From a virus, in the IMG/VR virus record IMGVR_UViG_3300008050_000072, positions 1-48,645 of that record: DNA of 48,645 bases, one strand, 5' to 3'. Below, piece by piece: positions 25,345 through 33,525 of the stretch; within the stretch, counting starts at the first letter, position 1; each line of letters begins with the position of its first letter. The notes beneath the pieces are model-generated. The model was given only the letters and a program-made list of their open reading frames with translations. It was not told the origin of the DNA and did not search any database. A program made the translations under genes and the position numbers.

Positions 25345-27096
25345 TTAAAACGGTGAACCATCATCTGGTGCTGCGCCCATTGCGGCCATTTCCTCAACCA
25401 TGCCCATATCGCCACCAGGCTCAGACATATATTCCTCAACATCCTTAGATCGTAGAATAGATGGCCTGAAACCAAACGCATCTATAATCTCACGAACAAG
25501 CTCTTTCTGATCAATCGCATCACTGGTCGGACCACCAGAAGACATGTACTGAAGCAACTCAAGAAGGTGCTGTCTACGCACAACCTTGTCTTCCATCAGG
25601 GGACTAAACGGAAGCAACCTGAACGAAGGCATTGCATCCACTACTTCCCGCTCAAACGTTGCCGCATCAACATCATCTTGAACGAGCTTAGATACTCGGT
25701 CTATGTTGATTGAAGAGACCTCTTTATTTAGCAATGCCCACTTAAACGACTCCAATGCTTTTCGGAACATGGTTGTTACCAATCGCGTCACCTTGCGTGA
25801 TCGGATTGCCAACCGCCCCTCAATAGCTGATCGAATCATGTTGGCTTCGGCTGCTGTCCGAATGTTGTTTACTTGACCCTGCTGGTAGTCCGCCATTCCC
25901 GGCAACCACCGGATAGAGTCCACCGCTTGACCAAGATGCTGATTGAAGTCGAACGTAGTCCTCATCTCAGGACTAACCCAGATATTTGAGTTTATATCCC
26001 CATCAGGTGGTCCATGGATAAGCGTAGGCTCCCAAGTCTTGGCGTTCTTCCACCGCTCAAACTCTTCTTCTGAACGAAAGAGCTTTGAATCCACCAACAT
26101 ACGCCTCGGTAGTCGTGCGACCACTTCACGGCGAGCACTTACAAGTTCGTTAATGTCTCTTTGAATCGAAGAGATAAGCGTAGTGTCTGGGATTCCGCGA
26201 ATCCGTCCAACACCAGGATGGAATACCAGAACCTCGTATGGTCTCCCATACGGTATATCTGACTCCATGAGTAGTTGGTTTGTATCTGGATGAATGTGGT
26301 AGAGCTTGTTCTTCTTAAAGTCCCAGAACTCAACAAGAGAAACGTACTCTTTAAGCCCAGCCTCTCTAAGTTTAATCTCAGCATCATCTTTCATCTGCTG
26401 ATGAACAAGCGAACGGGGATAGGTGTCTCCCTTGATCGTCTTTGTAGGCTGTGCATAAATGCCAGATTCTATCCGACTCCGAACGTCATCTGTATGAACA
26501 ACAAACCGCTCAAAGGCCCACATAGCGTCAGAGGCGCGCTTGGCGTTTGGATCAAAGTGTACTTCCCAAGGAAGTTTGGTTCTCCATATGGGTCGGCCAA
26601 GGTCAGAAGACCACATGACCTTCACAACACTCATATCAAATAAAAGCGCATGAAGGATCACCTCACGCAATACCTCATCAAGCTGGTCTTCCTCTGCGAA
26701 GAAGTTGAGCGCAGCGGCTACCCGTCGTCCAGCAAACGTTGTGTCTTGGTGCCGGTCTGGAATCTTGTATGATCGGGCACGCTGGTCAATGGCCTCAACT
26801 TGCGGGAGGTCCATAGCTAACGAAGACGCAATCGTATCAATGATTGGGAAGACTTCGTTTTGAACAGCTTTATAGTTTCGACTGCCCCCGCCAGTTATTT
26901 GTGACGAGTAGCCATCTCCACCCCAAAAGTCTCCCCGATAGTACGCAAGGTTACGGATCAACTCGTCCGCACGGTACTGCTTAAAGTTTTCCTCTGTTTG
27001 ATGAACCAGAGTTGTCATCTTTTTAATAGCTTTATTTTCGTCAGGCGCAGAGCGGCTGTCTACTGTTCTCTCGGCGTCAGATGCGTAGTTGCTCAT
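25345..27096 (-). CDS. Portal protein
   Basis: 583 residues from ATG 27096, which overlaps the TerL stop in an ATGA. Size and the place immediately after TerL are those of a podovirus portal. The N-terminal segment (RADELIRNLAYYRGDFWGGD; VFPIIDTIASSLAMDLPQVE) matches the start of many portal proteins, where a helix is followed by an aromatic YYxG motif. Later segments (LPGMADYQQGQVNNIRTAAE; ARLPRRMLVDSKLF) also fit. The dodecameric ring at one vertex would drive packaging with TerL and dock the adaptor-like protein. The C-terminus is acidic and methionine-rich. Confidence 0.8.
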   Translation of the reverse strand: MSNYASDAERTVDSRSAPDENKAIKKMTTLVHQTEENFKQYRADELIRNLAYYRGDFWGGDGYSSQITGGGSRNYKAVQNEVFPIIDTIASSLAMDLPQVEAIDQRARSYKIPDRHQDTTFAGRRVAAALNFFAEEDQLDEVLREVILHALLFDMSVVKVMWSSDLGRPIWRTKLPWEVHFDPNAKRASDAMWAFERFVVHTDDVRSRIESGIYAQPTKTIKGDTYPRSLVHQQMKDDAEIKLREAGLKEYVSLVEFWDFKKNKLYHIHPDTNQLLMESDIPYGRPYEVLVFHPGVGRIRGIPDTTLISSIQRDINELVSARREVVARLPRRMLVDSKLFRSEEEFERWKNAKTWEPTLIHGPPDGDINSNIWVSPEMRTTFDFNQHLGQAVDSIRWLPGMADYQQGQVNNIRTAAEANMIRSAIEGRLAIRSRKVTRLVTTMFRKALESFKWALLNKEVSSINIDRVSKLVQDDVDAATFEREVVDAMPSFRLLPFSPLMEDKVVRRQHLLELLQYMSSGGPTSDAIDQKELVREIIDAFGFRPSILRSKDVEEYMSEPGGDMGMVEEMAAMGAAPDDGSPF

Positions 27097-28712
27097 TTGT
27101 GTTGACCCCAAGGGCTGTTCCAGTTTGCACTATCTTCCCGGTCTATCTGCTGCATCACTCTTTTCCAATTCATATTTGTTTTGTCTCTGTTCGACATCCT
27201 TCGCCTATCCCATTTTGAACCAACCTCCATCCTCCACGCCCAGGCTGCTCCCGCCATTGATGCTGCAAGATCATAGTGTCCACCAGATGAGTCTCGTGAG
27301 AGCTTGTCCCATTGTCCTCTATAGTTCAATAATTGTCTAATGCACCGAGTTGAGTGAAGCATCAATGATGAATCATCTATAAGCTCCTGTAAAAAGCTAA
27401 TCGCCTGAGCCTTGGTCTTCATTGTTGAGTACCACCCAGGAACCCTGGAGTAACCTGACTTACCATGGAGGCTTGCCTTCCTATGGTAAATGTTTCTTAC
27501 ACCCATGGCCAGCAAGTGAGAAAGCAACGCCTCACCGACCCCATTCGACTCAATATAGATTCGAGCATCGTTGTACTGCTTAGATAGCGCAGCGATCCTT
27601 CTTGCCATCTTAAAGGCTTCGGAGTGACCAAGAAACTCAGCTACCTGCTCACATTCCTCAATGTCTAAAATCTGAACCCCAAACATATCTCGTTGAGACC
27701 ATGAGCCAGCAGGGTCGCAAAAGATCAAGTACCTGCTTTTCTCTTTTGGCTTCTTAAACTCTACATATTCCGTGGTTTCCACGCAGATACCGGTCCCCTT
27801 GTCGATACGATCCATCATCGCCATAAGGCTTGTGGAGTTGAATACAGACTCACCAGCAAGAACCCAGCAGTCAATCTCGTTAGCCGGATACTCTGCACGG
27901 AACTTTTCCAGGTTGTTCCTACACTTTTGCAGCCCCTCTGTTTGCATCCAGAAGGCTTGCGACTCTGTTAGGTGGTGTTCATCAGCATACCCTTGAATAA
28001 CTGAATCAGGTCGCCAGCCAACAGGTGGCCGCTTGCTATACTCAGTCACCATCGTCCATGGAATAAAGACCTTCATCCATTTGCTATGTGGTTTCTCAGA
28101 AGCAAGGCATAGGTCATGCAGTTGGTCTCCATGATAGCTTGGAGTAGACTCGGCAATAACGAAGCCACCCGTACTTGGTACAGCGTTTAGTGCTGATGTC
28201 CAAGCGTCCGGCCCTGCGGTATCAGACCACTTCGATATCTCTGTTGCCAAGAGAACCTGAACCGTATCTCCACGGAGTGGTTCTTCATCTTTTACAGATG
28301 CGATAACCATTCGACTATCCAAGACCGGAAACTCTAAGGTTCGCTTCAACCCAACTGACTTCTTTGGCTTGATCGCTTCTGGTAGGTGGCGGTGGAAACG
28401 AACCGCCATCTCCGACAAAGACCGCGCGGTATCCTTCTTGTGTGCGATCAAGCCTACTCGACAACCTGTTCTAAACATTGCGTGCTGCGTAGCTACACAA
28501 GTAAAAAAGGTACTGCTCCCTTCCTGGCGTGGCTTTACGTGTACCAACCACTTATTTTCTTTATAGCAGCGACGTACTGCTGCTGCGAGAATCCTTTGAT
28601 GCTCCCAGAGCTTAAAGGGTACAACCGCCCCACTCTTTGAGCGTATCTTATTCAGGTGACAATACTTCTCTGGGTCCCAAAACTCTGGGTCACTCGGGAG
28701 TAGATAGCTCAT
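27093..28712 (-). CDS. terL: Terminase large subunit
   Basis: 539 residues. The ATPase has a Walker A at residues 59-68 (VKPRQEGSST, the K-x-RQ-x-G-x-S form of terminases), a Walker B strand with catalytic glutamate E158 (VQVLLATEIS) and coupling motif AEST at 187-190. The C-terminal RNase H-like nuclease has acidic residues D333 (LIFCDPAGS), E388 (IYIESNGVG) and D481 (HYDLAASMAG). It would cut and translocate concatemeric DNA into the procapsid through the portal. It overlaps the upstream small gene and the portal gene by ATGA, so the packaging genes form one unit. Confidence 0.93.
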   Translation of the reverse strand: MSYLLPSDPEFWDPEKYCHLNKIRSKSGAVVPFKLWEHQRILAAAVRRCYKENKWLVHVKPRQEGSSTFFTCVATQHAMFRTGCRVGLIAHKKDTARSLSEMAVRFHRHLPEAIKPKKSVGLKRTLEFPVLDSRMVIASVKDEEPLRGDTVQVLLATEISKWSDTAGPDAWTSALNAVPSTGGFVIAESTPSYHGDQLHDLCLASEKPHSKWMKVFIPWTMVTEYSKRPPVGWRPDSVIQGYADEHHLTESQAFWMQTEGLQKCRNNLEKFRAEYPANEIDCWVLAGESVFNSTSLMAMMDRIDKGTGICVETTEYVEFKKPKEKSRYLIFCDPAGSWSQRDMFGVQILDIEECEQVAEFLGHSEAFKMARRIAALSKQYNDARIYIESNGVGEALLSHLLAMGVRNIYHRKASLHGKSGYSRVPGWYSTMKTKAQAISFLQELIDDSSLMLHSTRCIRQLLNYRGQWDKLSRDSSGGHYDLAASMAGAAWAWRMEVGSKWDRRRMSNRDKTNMNWKRVMQQIDREDSANWNSPWGQHK

Positions 28713-28999
28713 TGAACCTCACGGGTGAATATCCCGAACGGCCCGGCGCTATCAACGCCCTGTGGCGGAGTTATTGATTTGCCCATTACAGGGTTCTTTG
28801 CCTTAGAATACCGGCTTTTGTCTGACAATGTTTGCCGTGATACTGTTACAATAGACATGATCGCATCAACGTCTTTCTTTTCTATCCTTCCTTTCTGGTA
28901 ACGTTCAAGGGTGTCCTCACAGACATGAACAATGCCCTCATAGTCCTGGAGAGAGAAGCGTTTATCGTTACTTGGAGCGCCAGCCATAATGCTATCCAT
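28709..28999 (-). CDS. Terminase small subunit candidate
   Basis: 96 residues, or 92 if the ATG at 28987 is used; neither start has a strong ribosome binding site. It overlaps TerL by ATGA and is the first gene of the late block. The product is helical in its first 60 residues (FSLQDYEGIVHVCEDTLERY; KDVDAIMSIVTVSRQTLSDK) and ends in a glycine- and proline-containing tail. Small terminase subunits usually lie just before TerL and recognise the packaging site, so position suggests that role. No HTH motif is obvious. Confidence 0.5.
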   Translation of the reverse strand: MDSIMAGAPSNDKRFSLQDYEGIVHVCEDTLERYQKGRIEKKDVDAIMSIVTVSRQTLSDKSRYSKAKNPVMGKSITPPQGVDSAGPFGIFTREVQ

Positions 29000-29023
29000 G
29001 TTCAGGTTTAGGGTTGTATGCTA

Positions 29024-29051
29024 TTTGCAACAGCTAATCTTGTCATATAGT
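29024..29051 (+). promoter_or_regulatory. Candidate promoter for the plus-strand island
   Basis: TTTGCA (29024-29029) and TATAGT (29046-29051) are separated by 16 nt and point to the three-gene plus-strand island starting at 29104. The match to sigma-70 boxes is moderate. The 104-base gap also has to contain the minus-strand start of the late block, for which I see only a weak TACTAT box. Confidence 0.35.
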
Positions 29052-29103
29052 AAACCAACGGAAACCAAAGTTTCTAATCATTTCTAAAAATAAAGAGGAC
29101 AAT

Positions 29104-29412
29104 ATGCCACGCGGAAAGAAAGCACCAGCCAAGCAAACAGCACAAGAACCAGTCACGCCTATCGCTACGAAGGTTGACCTAAAGGACAAACCAGTGCGGC
29201 GCGTTGGTCGCCCACCCCGTGTTTCCACTGAGGTTAGACGGCTTACCGTTGTTGTTAATAGCGAAAAAATCGAGCTATCGTTTTCTGACGAGGCCGAGTA
29301 CAACCGCTCTATCAAGCGATTGGCTTACAATGTAAAGAGCGGTCAGCCCGTAGAGATCGAAAGCGGAGGTAAAACATATACCTTCTGCCGCATTGATTAC
29401 TTGATTCGATAA
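29104..29412 (+). CDS. Small basic protein with AT-hook-like motif
   Basis: 102 residues, with AGAGGAC before the ATG. The N-terminal 40 residues are lysine-, proline- and alanine-rich and contain RRVGRPPR at about residues 37-44, close to the GRP core of AT-hooks that bind the minor groove. The rest is a compact alpha/beta region (RLTVVVNSEKIELSFSDEAE; NVKSGQPVEIESGGKTYTFC). It may be a DNA-binding regulator or a minor structural protein. It heads the only plus-strand genes within the late half. Confidence 0.5.
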   Translation: MPRGKKAPAKQTAQEPVTPIATKVDLKDKPVRRVGRPPRVSTEVRRLTVVVNSEKIELSFSDEAEYNRSIKRLAYNVKSGQPVEIESGGKTYTFCRIDYLIR

Positions 29413-29414
29413 CC

Positions 29415-29720
29415 ATGACTATCGACAACAGGCAAGTGGAGCGCGGCCTTGCTGGCCGTGTCTCCGAAAAAGGAGTCCCACCGCCAAGGGTGCTACCTAA
29501 GTCTGCTGCTGCGAAGCGGTCTGGAACGTTTGCTGATGTATCGTTAGAAGCGATCCCGCTGCTGGCAAATGCCATTCCTGGCGTTGGCCCGGCCATATCG
29601 GCTGGCCTTGCTGTATTAGCTATGCCGGGTAAAAACGCTCGTGCAGAGGCCAGGGCTCGTTACGAGGGCAATATAGCTGCGACGTTTAATCCTGGTCAGT
29701 CAAATACGGACAAAGCCTAA
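29415..29720 (+). CDS. Small protein with a hydrophobic segment, upstream of the transglycosylase
   Basis: 101 residues. A basic N-terminus is followed by a hydrophobic, glycine- and proline-containing stretch about residues 45-75 (LEAIPLLANAIPGVGPAISA; GLAVLAMPG) that could insert into a membrane. The tail is basic. It starts two bases after the upstream stop and shares a base with the transglycosylase start (TAATG at 29720). The three genes form one unit. A membrane-active virion or lysis partner is possible; function unknown. Confidence 0.5.
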   Translation: MTIDNRQVERGLAGRVSEKGVPPPRVLPKSAAAKRSGTFADVSLEAIPLLANAIPGVGPAISAGLAVLAMPGKNARAEARARYEGNIAATFNPGQSNTDKA

Positions 29721-30469
29721 TGCAAACAATGGAACAGCTTATCCAGGCAAAGCTAGCCTCTAAGGTTTCTGCGTCTGTTCAGCGGAAGATAGCTGAGCTT
29801 AAAGCGGGGCTGCCTGGTATTTACGAGCAGTACGGTCCGATTATCGACAAGGCTTCAAAAAAGCACAAGATTAACCCCGACTTGATTGCCTTAATGATTC
29901 TCAAGGAGAGCGGCGGGAATCGGTACGCCGTAAGCAAAAACAAGAAGGGCGAAGTAATGGCAAGGGGGCTTATGCAATTAATGCCCGCCGTTATTAGCGA
30001 CTATGGGGTCAAAGACCCGTTCGATATAGAGCAGAACATCATGGCTGGGACAGCTTTGATTGATAAACGCATAGAAAGGCGCGGCGGCAACCTAATGCTG
30101 GCGCTTTCTGACTATAACCAGGGCGCAACGAACACATATAGAGTCTCAAAGGGCACCCGTGACATGCCCACGGAGACTGACGACTACATTCAGTCCATTA
30201 TGGGCGCGTTCAGCGGGGAACCAAGGATTGATCTTCTAAAGAAGGACGAATCATCCGAAGGAGGCGAGCCGTTTAAGCGCATAACGCCGCAAAGCCCGGA
30301 AGATGAGGACTTGTACCCGCCCATGGACAAGAGAACAGCCGAGGAAATACACAATCCACCGCCAAACCCGAACACACGTAAGTCAAACTCCATGATTCAG
30401 GGGTCAAAGGCTCACACTTTCAATCCAGAAGACATCGAATGGCTAAAGAAGTCAGCAGGAGAACTCTAG
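29720..30469 (+). CDS. Lytic transglycosylase (SLT domain)
   Basis: 249 residues. The SLT domain spans about residues 35-145 and shows KESGG with catalytic glutamate E63, the ARGLMQLMP motif at 81-89 and SDYNQG at 130-135, the three signature segments of soluble lytic transglycosylases. It cleaves the MurNAc-GlcNAc bond of peptidoglycan. The C-terminal 80 residues are proline-rich and polar (NPPPNPNTRKSN), perhaps for virion attachment. In T7 the equivalent domain is fused to gp16; here it is a separate gene away from the gp16-like gene. There is no signal peptide, so virion-borne entry or holin release are both possible. Confidence 0.85.
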   Translation: MQTMEQLIQAKLASKVSASVQRKIAELKAGLPGIYEQYGPIIDKASKKHKINPDLIALMILKESGGNRYAVSKNKKGEVMARGLMQLMPAVISDYGVKDPFDIEQNIMAGTALIDKRIERRGGNLMLALSDYNQGATNTYRVSKGTRDMPTETDDYIQSIMGAFSGEPRIDLLKKDESSEGGEPFKRITPQSPEDEDLYPPMDKRTAEEIHNPPPNPNTRKSNSMIQGSKAHTFNPEDIEWLKKSAGEL

Positions 30470-30849
30470 TTCTCGTATGTATCCTTCTTAATAAGGCTCT
30501 GTTCCGCAAGGAGTTGAGCCTTTTCCTTTGCCTTTGGGTGCATTTTGCTAACATCAACGCCCTTTAGCTCCTGATTTAGCGTGTCAGCGTCCTCAAACAT
30601 CCCCGCATACGCTTCGGGCAGGGCTTCCATGGAGGATGGGCCAGCTTCTTGTATCGCCTCCTGTAGCGGCTGACTCTGAGCAGCCAGCACATTAACGGCA
30701 GCGGGTTCAATCTCAAAAGAGCCAAGAGCCTCTATAAGATTTTGTAAGCGACTGCTCTTAATATCTGGCGATGGTGACTTGACTGTGACCTCCGACTTGT
30801 CCTTGCCGGCGACAACGCCCTCTACTGGTGGTGTGGTAGTGGTACCCAT
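30466..30849 (-). CDS. Protein of unknown function with repeated start region
   Basis: 127 residues. The N-terminus is T-, P- and K-rich and disordered; the rest is helical and acidic (LQNLIEALGSFEIEPAAVNV; HPKAKEKAQLLAEQSLIKKD). The start region, GGAGTAGTC before ATGGG, is nearly identical to those at 32295 and 32738. Its TAG stop and the transglycosylase TAG stop share one CTAG at 30466-30469. It is the last gene of a four-gene unit. I do not recognise it. Confidence 0.6.
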   Translation of the reverse strand: MGTTTTPPVEGVVAGKDKSEVTVKSPSPDIKSSRLQNLIEALGSFEIEPAAVNVLAAQSQPLQEAIQEAGPSSMEALPEAYAGMFEDADTLNQELKGVDVSKMHPKAKEKAQLLAEQSLIKKDTYEN

Positions 30850-30864
30850 GACTACTCCTTTTCA
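30843..30864 (-). repeat. Repeated translation-start block, copy 1
   Basis: Read on the minus strand this is TGAAAAGGAGTAGTC followed by ATGGGTA. It differs at one base of 22 from the block at 32732-32753 and resembles the block at 32293-32310. It contains the ribosome binding site (AAGGAG) and start of the gene ending at 30466. Here the block lies in noncoding sequence, while in the other copies the TAG inside it is the stop of the upstream gene. Confidence 0.75.
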
Positions 30865-30885
30865 ATAATAAAATAACAGATAGAC

Positions 30886-32295
30886 TTAAAAGAGCGGGCC
30901 GATTTTGTCTGTAGCTGCTTTTTCAGCGGCCTCTTCCACGGGGTCCAATATCTTGAAAATCCACGCTATTGCCTCTTCGGGCAATTCCGCAGCTTCAAGC
31001 ACAGCCTCATCAGAAAGACCCAACACCTTTTGTTGTTTTTTCAAAATCTCATAGGCAAAGTTGGACCAATCATTTGAACTGATTTTATCTAACCTCTGCT
31101 CAGCCTGACGATTGATGTCATGTAGCCTCTGCTCATCCAAAGTCATTCGGTCTACAAACGTACCCTTGGATTTCTTGATCCCATCCCCAATCCGTTTTAA
31201 GTCTTCACCTCTGATGAACGATAGCCACAGGTCGTCAAGTTCATCTGTAGATAGGCTGTCAAAGTCTAAATTCGTTTGTTGTTTTATTGCCTGACCGAAC
31301 GAAAGTTTCTTTGCGTTTTCCTTATCAATATTCTCCATGATTTGATCAAACTGTTTCTGATTCGGATGCTGAGAACCCATTTTCGCGATCTCATCTTCAA
31401 ACCAGTTCCTATCAAACTTTGGTGAGCTTGTATGGAGCTTATGATACGGCCCATATGTTGGGTCTTTCGGATCGAAGCTGGGTGTATTGCCACTTCTTGG
31501 GTCCAAGTCTTCAGGACCATAACCACCCGATACTTTTTGCAGGTCTTCACGTCCTGAAGCAGCACCAATGTCCCGAAGGCGCTTTATGTCAACGTCACTA
31601 AAGTCATCTATTTTTCTACCAGTAGCTTCAATCATCCGTCCTACCATGATCCGGTCTTGCTCATCTAGCGGCCCTTGGTCCTTAAAGCGCCCAGCTTTAA
31701 TATCAGCACCACCTTGAGCTAGCTTCTCATACCGCTGCCGCATCTGACTTACAGCGTAAGTGGTAAGTTCATTGGCTTCGTCGGTTGCTTGCTCCATTGG
31801 AACATTGTCCAAAGCTCGCTCAGCCTTCCAGGCTTTCCGCCACTTCATAAGTCTAACAAGGGCGGCTCCTGCCCCAAGGCCACCAAGGCTCAAACCAAGC
31901 GTCAAAGCAGCGGCCTCCTTATCACCCTTGTCCCAGTAAATCTTTGCAGCAACGGCATCTGAAGCAGGGGAGGGGTCAACAAACGAACCAACCTCTGCTG
32001 CCCGAAGCGCAACATCTTCAGGCTTAGCATCTTTCATTGGTTTATAAGGATCTTGCTCAAGTGGCACAGCAGGGGCCGGCATCCCACCAGGATCGCCAAA
32101 AGCCTTCAACCCCATTGCACTCGGACGGGACTCATCAGGAATAAGGGTGGACTCTGCTTCTACTAAGGCTTGGTCTTTTACTTCCTGTGGAAGCTGGTCA
32201 ACAGCCGCCTGGCTTTTATCCATCGCAGCCCGAAGTTTCTTTAATGCGTCGTAGCTGGGGTCAACCGCCCCAACGGGGGGCTTCATTGCTTCCAC
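30886..32295 (-). CDS. Large protein of unknown function with one membrane-like segment
   Basis: 469 residues from a GTG at 32295, chosen because AAGGAG lies 5 nt upstream; ATG 32286 is the alternative. It has a charged N-terminus and a hydrophobic, glycine-rich segment about residues 134-151 (ALTLGLSLGGLGAGAALVRL) followed by basic residues. A long charged helical region is rich in D, K and R (RDIGAASGREDLQKVSGGYG; DINRQAEQRLDKISSNDWSN). It may be a minor virion protein, since such helical, membrane-touching proteins occur among ejection proteins. No family recognised. Confidence 0.6.
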   Translation of the reverse strand: MEAMKPPVGAVDPSYDALKKLRAAMDKSQAAVDQLPQEVKDQALVEAESTLIPDESRPSAMGLKAFGDPGGMPAPAVPLEQDPYKPMKDAKPEDVALRAAEVGSFVDPSPASDAVAAKIYWDKGDKEAAALTLGLSLGGLGAGAALVRLMKWRKAWKAERALDNVPMEQATDEANELTTYAVSQMRQRYEKLAQGGADIKAGRFKDQGPLDEQDRIMVGRMIEATGRKIDDFSDVDIKRLRDIGAASGREDLQKVSGGYGPEDLDPRSGNTPSFDPKDPTYGPYHKLHTSSPKFDRNWFEDEIAKMGSQHPNQKQFDQIMENIDKENAKKLSFGQAIKQQTNLDFDSLSTDELDDLWLSFIRGEDLKRIGDGIKKSKGTFVDRMTLDEQRLHDINRQAEQRLDKISSNDWSNFAYEILKKQQKVLGLSDEAVLEAAELPEEAIAWIFKILDPVEEAAEKAATDKIGPLF

Positions 32296-32310
32296 GACTA
32301 CTCCTTCTTA
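32293..32310 (-). repeat. Repeated translation-start block, copy 2
   Basis: On the minus strand it reads TAAGAAGGAGTAGTCGTG, sharing AAGGAGTAGTC plus start codon with copies at 30843 and 32732. The TAG within it ends the upstream 146-residue gene. Confidence 0.7.
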
Positions 32311-32738
32311 TCTTTAATACGGTTAGCTCTTTCTTCAGCACGAGTCCTCTTCCTTGCAATACGAAGCACCTTTCTATCCGGCGTATCATCCGGCAACTCA
32401 AGGGCTTTCCGATATCTTTGTGCGTTTGTCTCAACCTGTGCGGGAACAGACAACTGGTTGCTTATATCGTCAATATGAGACTGAGCCTCGCGCCCCCCAG
32501 GTAGTGGACCAGTGACTACACCGTCAGGGCCAAACCTTCTATCAAAACGTGCCCGCTGAGAAGAACGATCAGCTTCTATGGAAGGGTCGCCAAGACCCCA
32601 CTCAGCAGCCCTTTGGGCCTTTATGCGCTCCTGTATGTCTACCATCCCCAGACGCACTTTCCGCAGCATCTCTTCCCGAGCTAGCATCTCTTCCCGAGCT
32701 ACATCATCCATAGCCGTACTCTTTTCTGGCTTACCCAC
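32298..32738 (-). CDS. Charged coiled-coil-like protein of unknown function
   Basis: 146 residues from a GTG at 32738 with AAGGAG upstream in a repeated start block. The N-terminal third contains a perfect tandem repeat of six residues, AREEML twice, encoded by an exact 18-bp duplication. The whole protein is rich in R, E and K and probably helical (VRLGMVDIQERIKAQRAAEW; ARKRTRAEERANRIKDKKE). It could be a structural or assembly protein. It is part of the same four-gene unit. Confidence 0.6.
   Translation of the reverse strand: MGKPEKSTAMDDVAREEMLAREEMLRKVRLGMVDIQERIKAQRAAEWGLGDPSIEADRSSQRARFDRRFGPDGVVTGPLPGGREAQSHIDDISNQLSVPAQVETNAQRYRKALELPDDTPDRKVLRIARKRTRAEERANRIKDKKE
32665..32700 (-). 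repeat. Exact 18-bp tandem duplication inside a coding region
   Basis: The unit AGCATCTCTTCCCGAGCT occurs twice in tandem (32665-32682 and 32683-32700). It keeps frame and encodes the repeated six-residue helix segment of the 146-residue protein. Perfect identity suggests a recent slippage or duplication. Confidence 0.85.
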
Positions 32739-32753
32739 GACTACTCCTTTTCA
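32732..32753 (-). repeat. Repeated translation-start block, copy 3
   Basis: On the minus strand it reads TGAAAAGGAGTAGTC then GTGGGTA. It matches copy 1 (30843-30864) at 21 of 22 bases. The TAG is the stop of the upstream 145-residue gene, so stop, ribosome binding site and start are packed together. Confidence 0.75.
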
Positions 32754-33178
32754 GAAAGCATATCAGCAAACGCGTTCCCTGTCTCAGCAGCAGACTCAAG
32801 AACAGCGGTAACCCTCTCTTGCTCTGAACGCGCTGAGAGGTACACATCACCTATGCTCTCAAGAAGAACAGCCGCGACCTCCATATCAAACACGTTCCGA
32901 ACAGCCAACCACTGACCACCATCACGGCAATACTCAAAACCCTTGTGAGCAGTACGCCAACGAAAGGTCAAAGCATCCACAACAACGGATGAGTCGCAAT
33001 ACAAACCATGACGAGAAAACAAAGCCTCAAAGTACCCAACTAAACGAAGTACCTCCTTAGCTGCCTCACCATACGCCTGAGAACAAACCTCGTGCTCCAA
33101 TACCTTGGAAGCACCAAGCTCATCAAGCTGAACACGATCAACCATCTCTGCAAGACGAACAGACGGAATACTCTTCAT
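32741..33178 (-). CDS. Protein of unknown function, first gene of a four-gene unit
   Basis: 145 residues from ATG 33178 with AGGGG about 6 nt upstream. The sequence is mixed and probably helical (AEMVDRVQLDELGASKVLEH; EVLRLVGYFEALFSRHGLYC; RNVFDMEVAAVLLESIGDVY), with three cysteines but no CxxC pair. It follows the repeat-rich noncoding region 33179-34144. I do not recognise it. Confidence 0.6.
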   Translation of the reverse strand: MKSIPSVRLAEMVDRVQLDELGASKVLEHEVCSQAYGEAAKEVLRLVGYFEALFSRHGLYCDSSVVVDALTFRWRTAHKGFEYCRDGGQWLAVRNVFDMEVAAVLLESIGDVYLSARSEQERVTAVLESAAETGNAFADMLSEKE

Positions 33179-33277
33179 CACCAACCCCTGTACTCTAGTG
33201 TCAAGTACCTAACTTCTAGTACCCTACTCTAGTTTTTTCCCTAAAAAAACTCTACCCAAATGGTTCTTATTTACTAA

Positions 33278-33296
33278 GTACTTCTCTAGAGAGTAC
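33278..33296. promoter_or_regulatory. Interrupted palindrome in a CTAG cluster
   Basis: GTACTTCTCTAGAGAGTAC is a perfect 18-nt palindrome apart from one extra T. It lies about 100 bases upstream of the 33178 start. Three further CTAG sites with similar flanks (CTCTAGT, TTCTAGT) follow at 33195-33232, towards that gene. It looks like an operator. Confidence 0.45.
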
Positions 33297-33497
33297 AGGA
33301 ACTCTGGACATAACGAAAAAAAATGAAAAAAGCAAACCCAAATAGTCCAAAAACGCTGGGCTGGTCCACTAAATAAAAGTTGTCAAATCTTGAACCACAC
33401 CACCATACCGAACACCCAGTAACAAACAAAGGGAAAAAAGAAGCAGTATTAGGTATTTTTTGAAGAGGGGGGTTGTTCTACAGCAATACACACGAAC

Positions 33498-33515
33498 GGG
33501 GGGGGATGCCCCCCC
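33498..33515. repeat. G8-ATG-C7 hairpin
   Basis: Eight G (33498-33505), ATG, then seven C (33509-33515) form an all-GC stem with a minimal loop. Further G-runs lie on both sides (GGGGGG at 33467-33472, GGGAGGGGG at 33517-33525), so the plus strand could also form a G-quadruplex. No T tract follows on the plus strand. Confidence 0.6.
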
Positions 33516-33525
33516 TGGGAGGGGG

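Noticed and set aside
27093-28712. TerL Walker B without the usual aspartate (LLATEIS) as a defective enzyme
   Set aside because: Many terminases keep only the catalytic glutamate with a variable preceding residue. The other ATPase and nuclease motifs are intact.
29060-29073. GAAAC-CAAA-GTTTC hairpin in the divergent gap as a terminator
   Set aside because: The 5-bp AT-containing stem is too weak and lies before, not after, genes on both strands.
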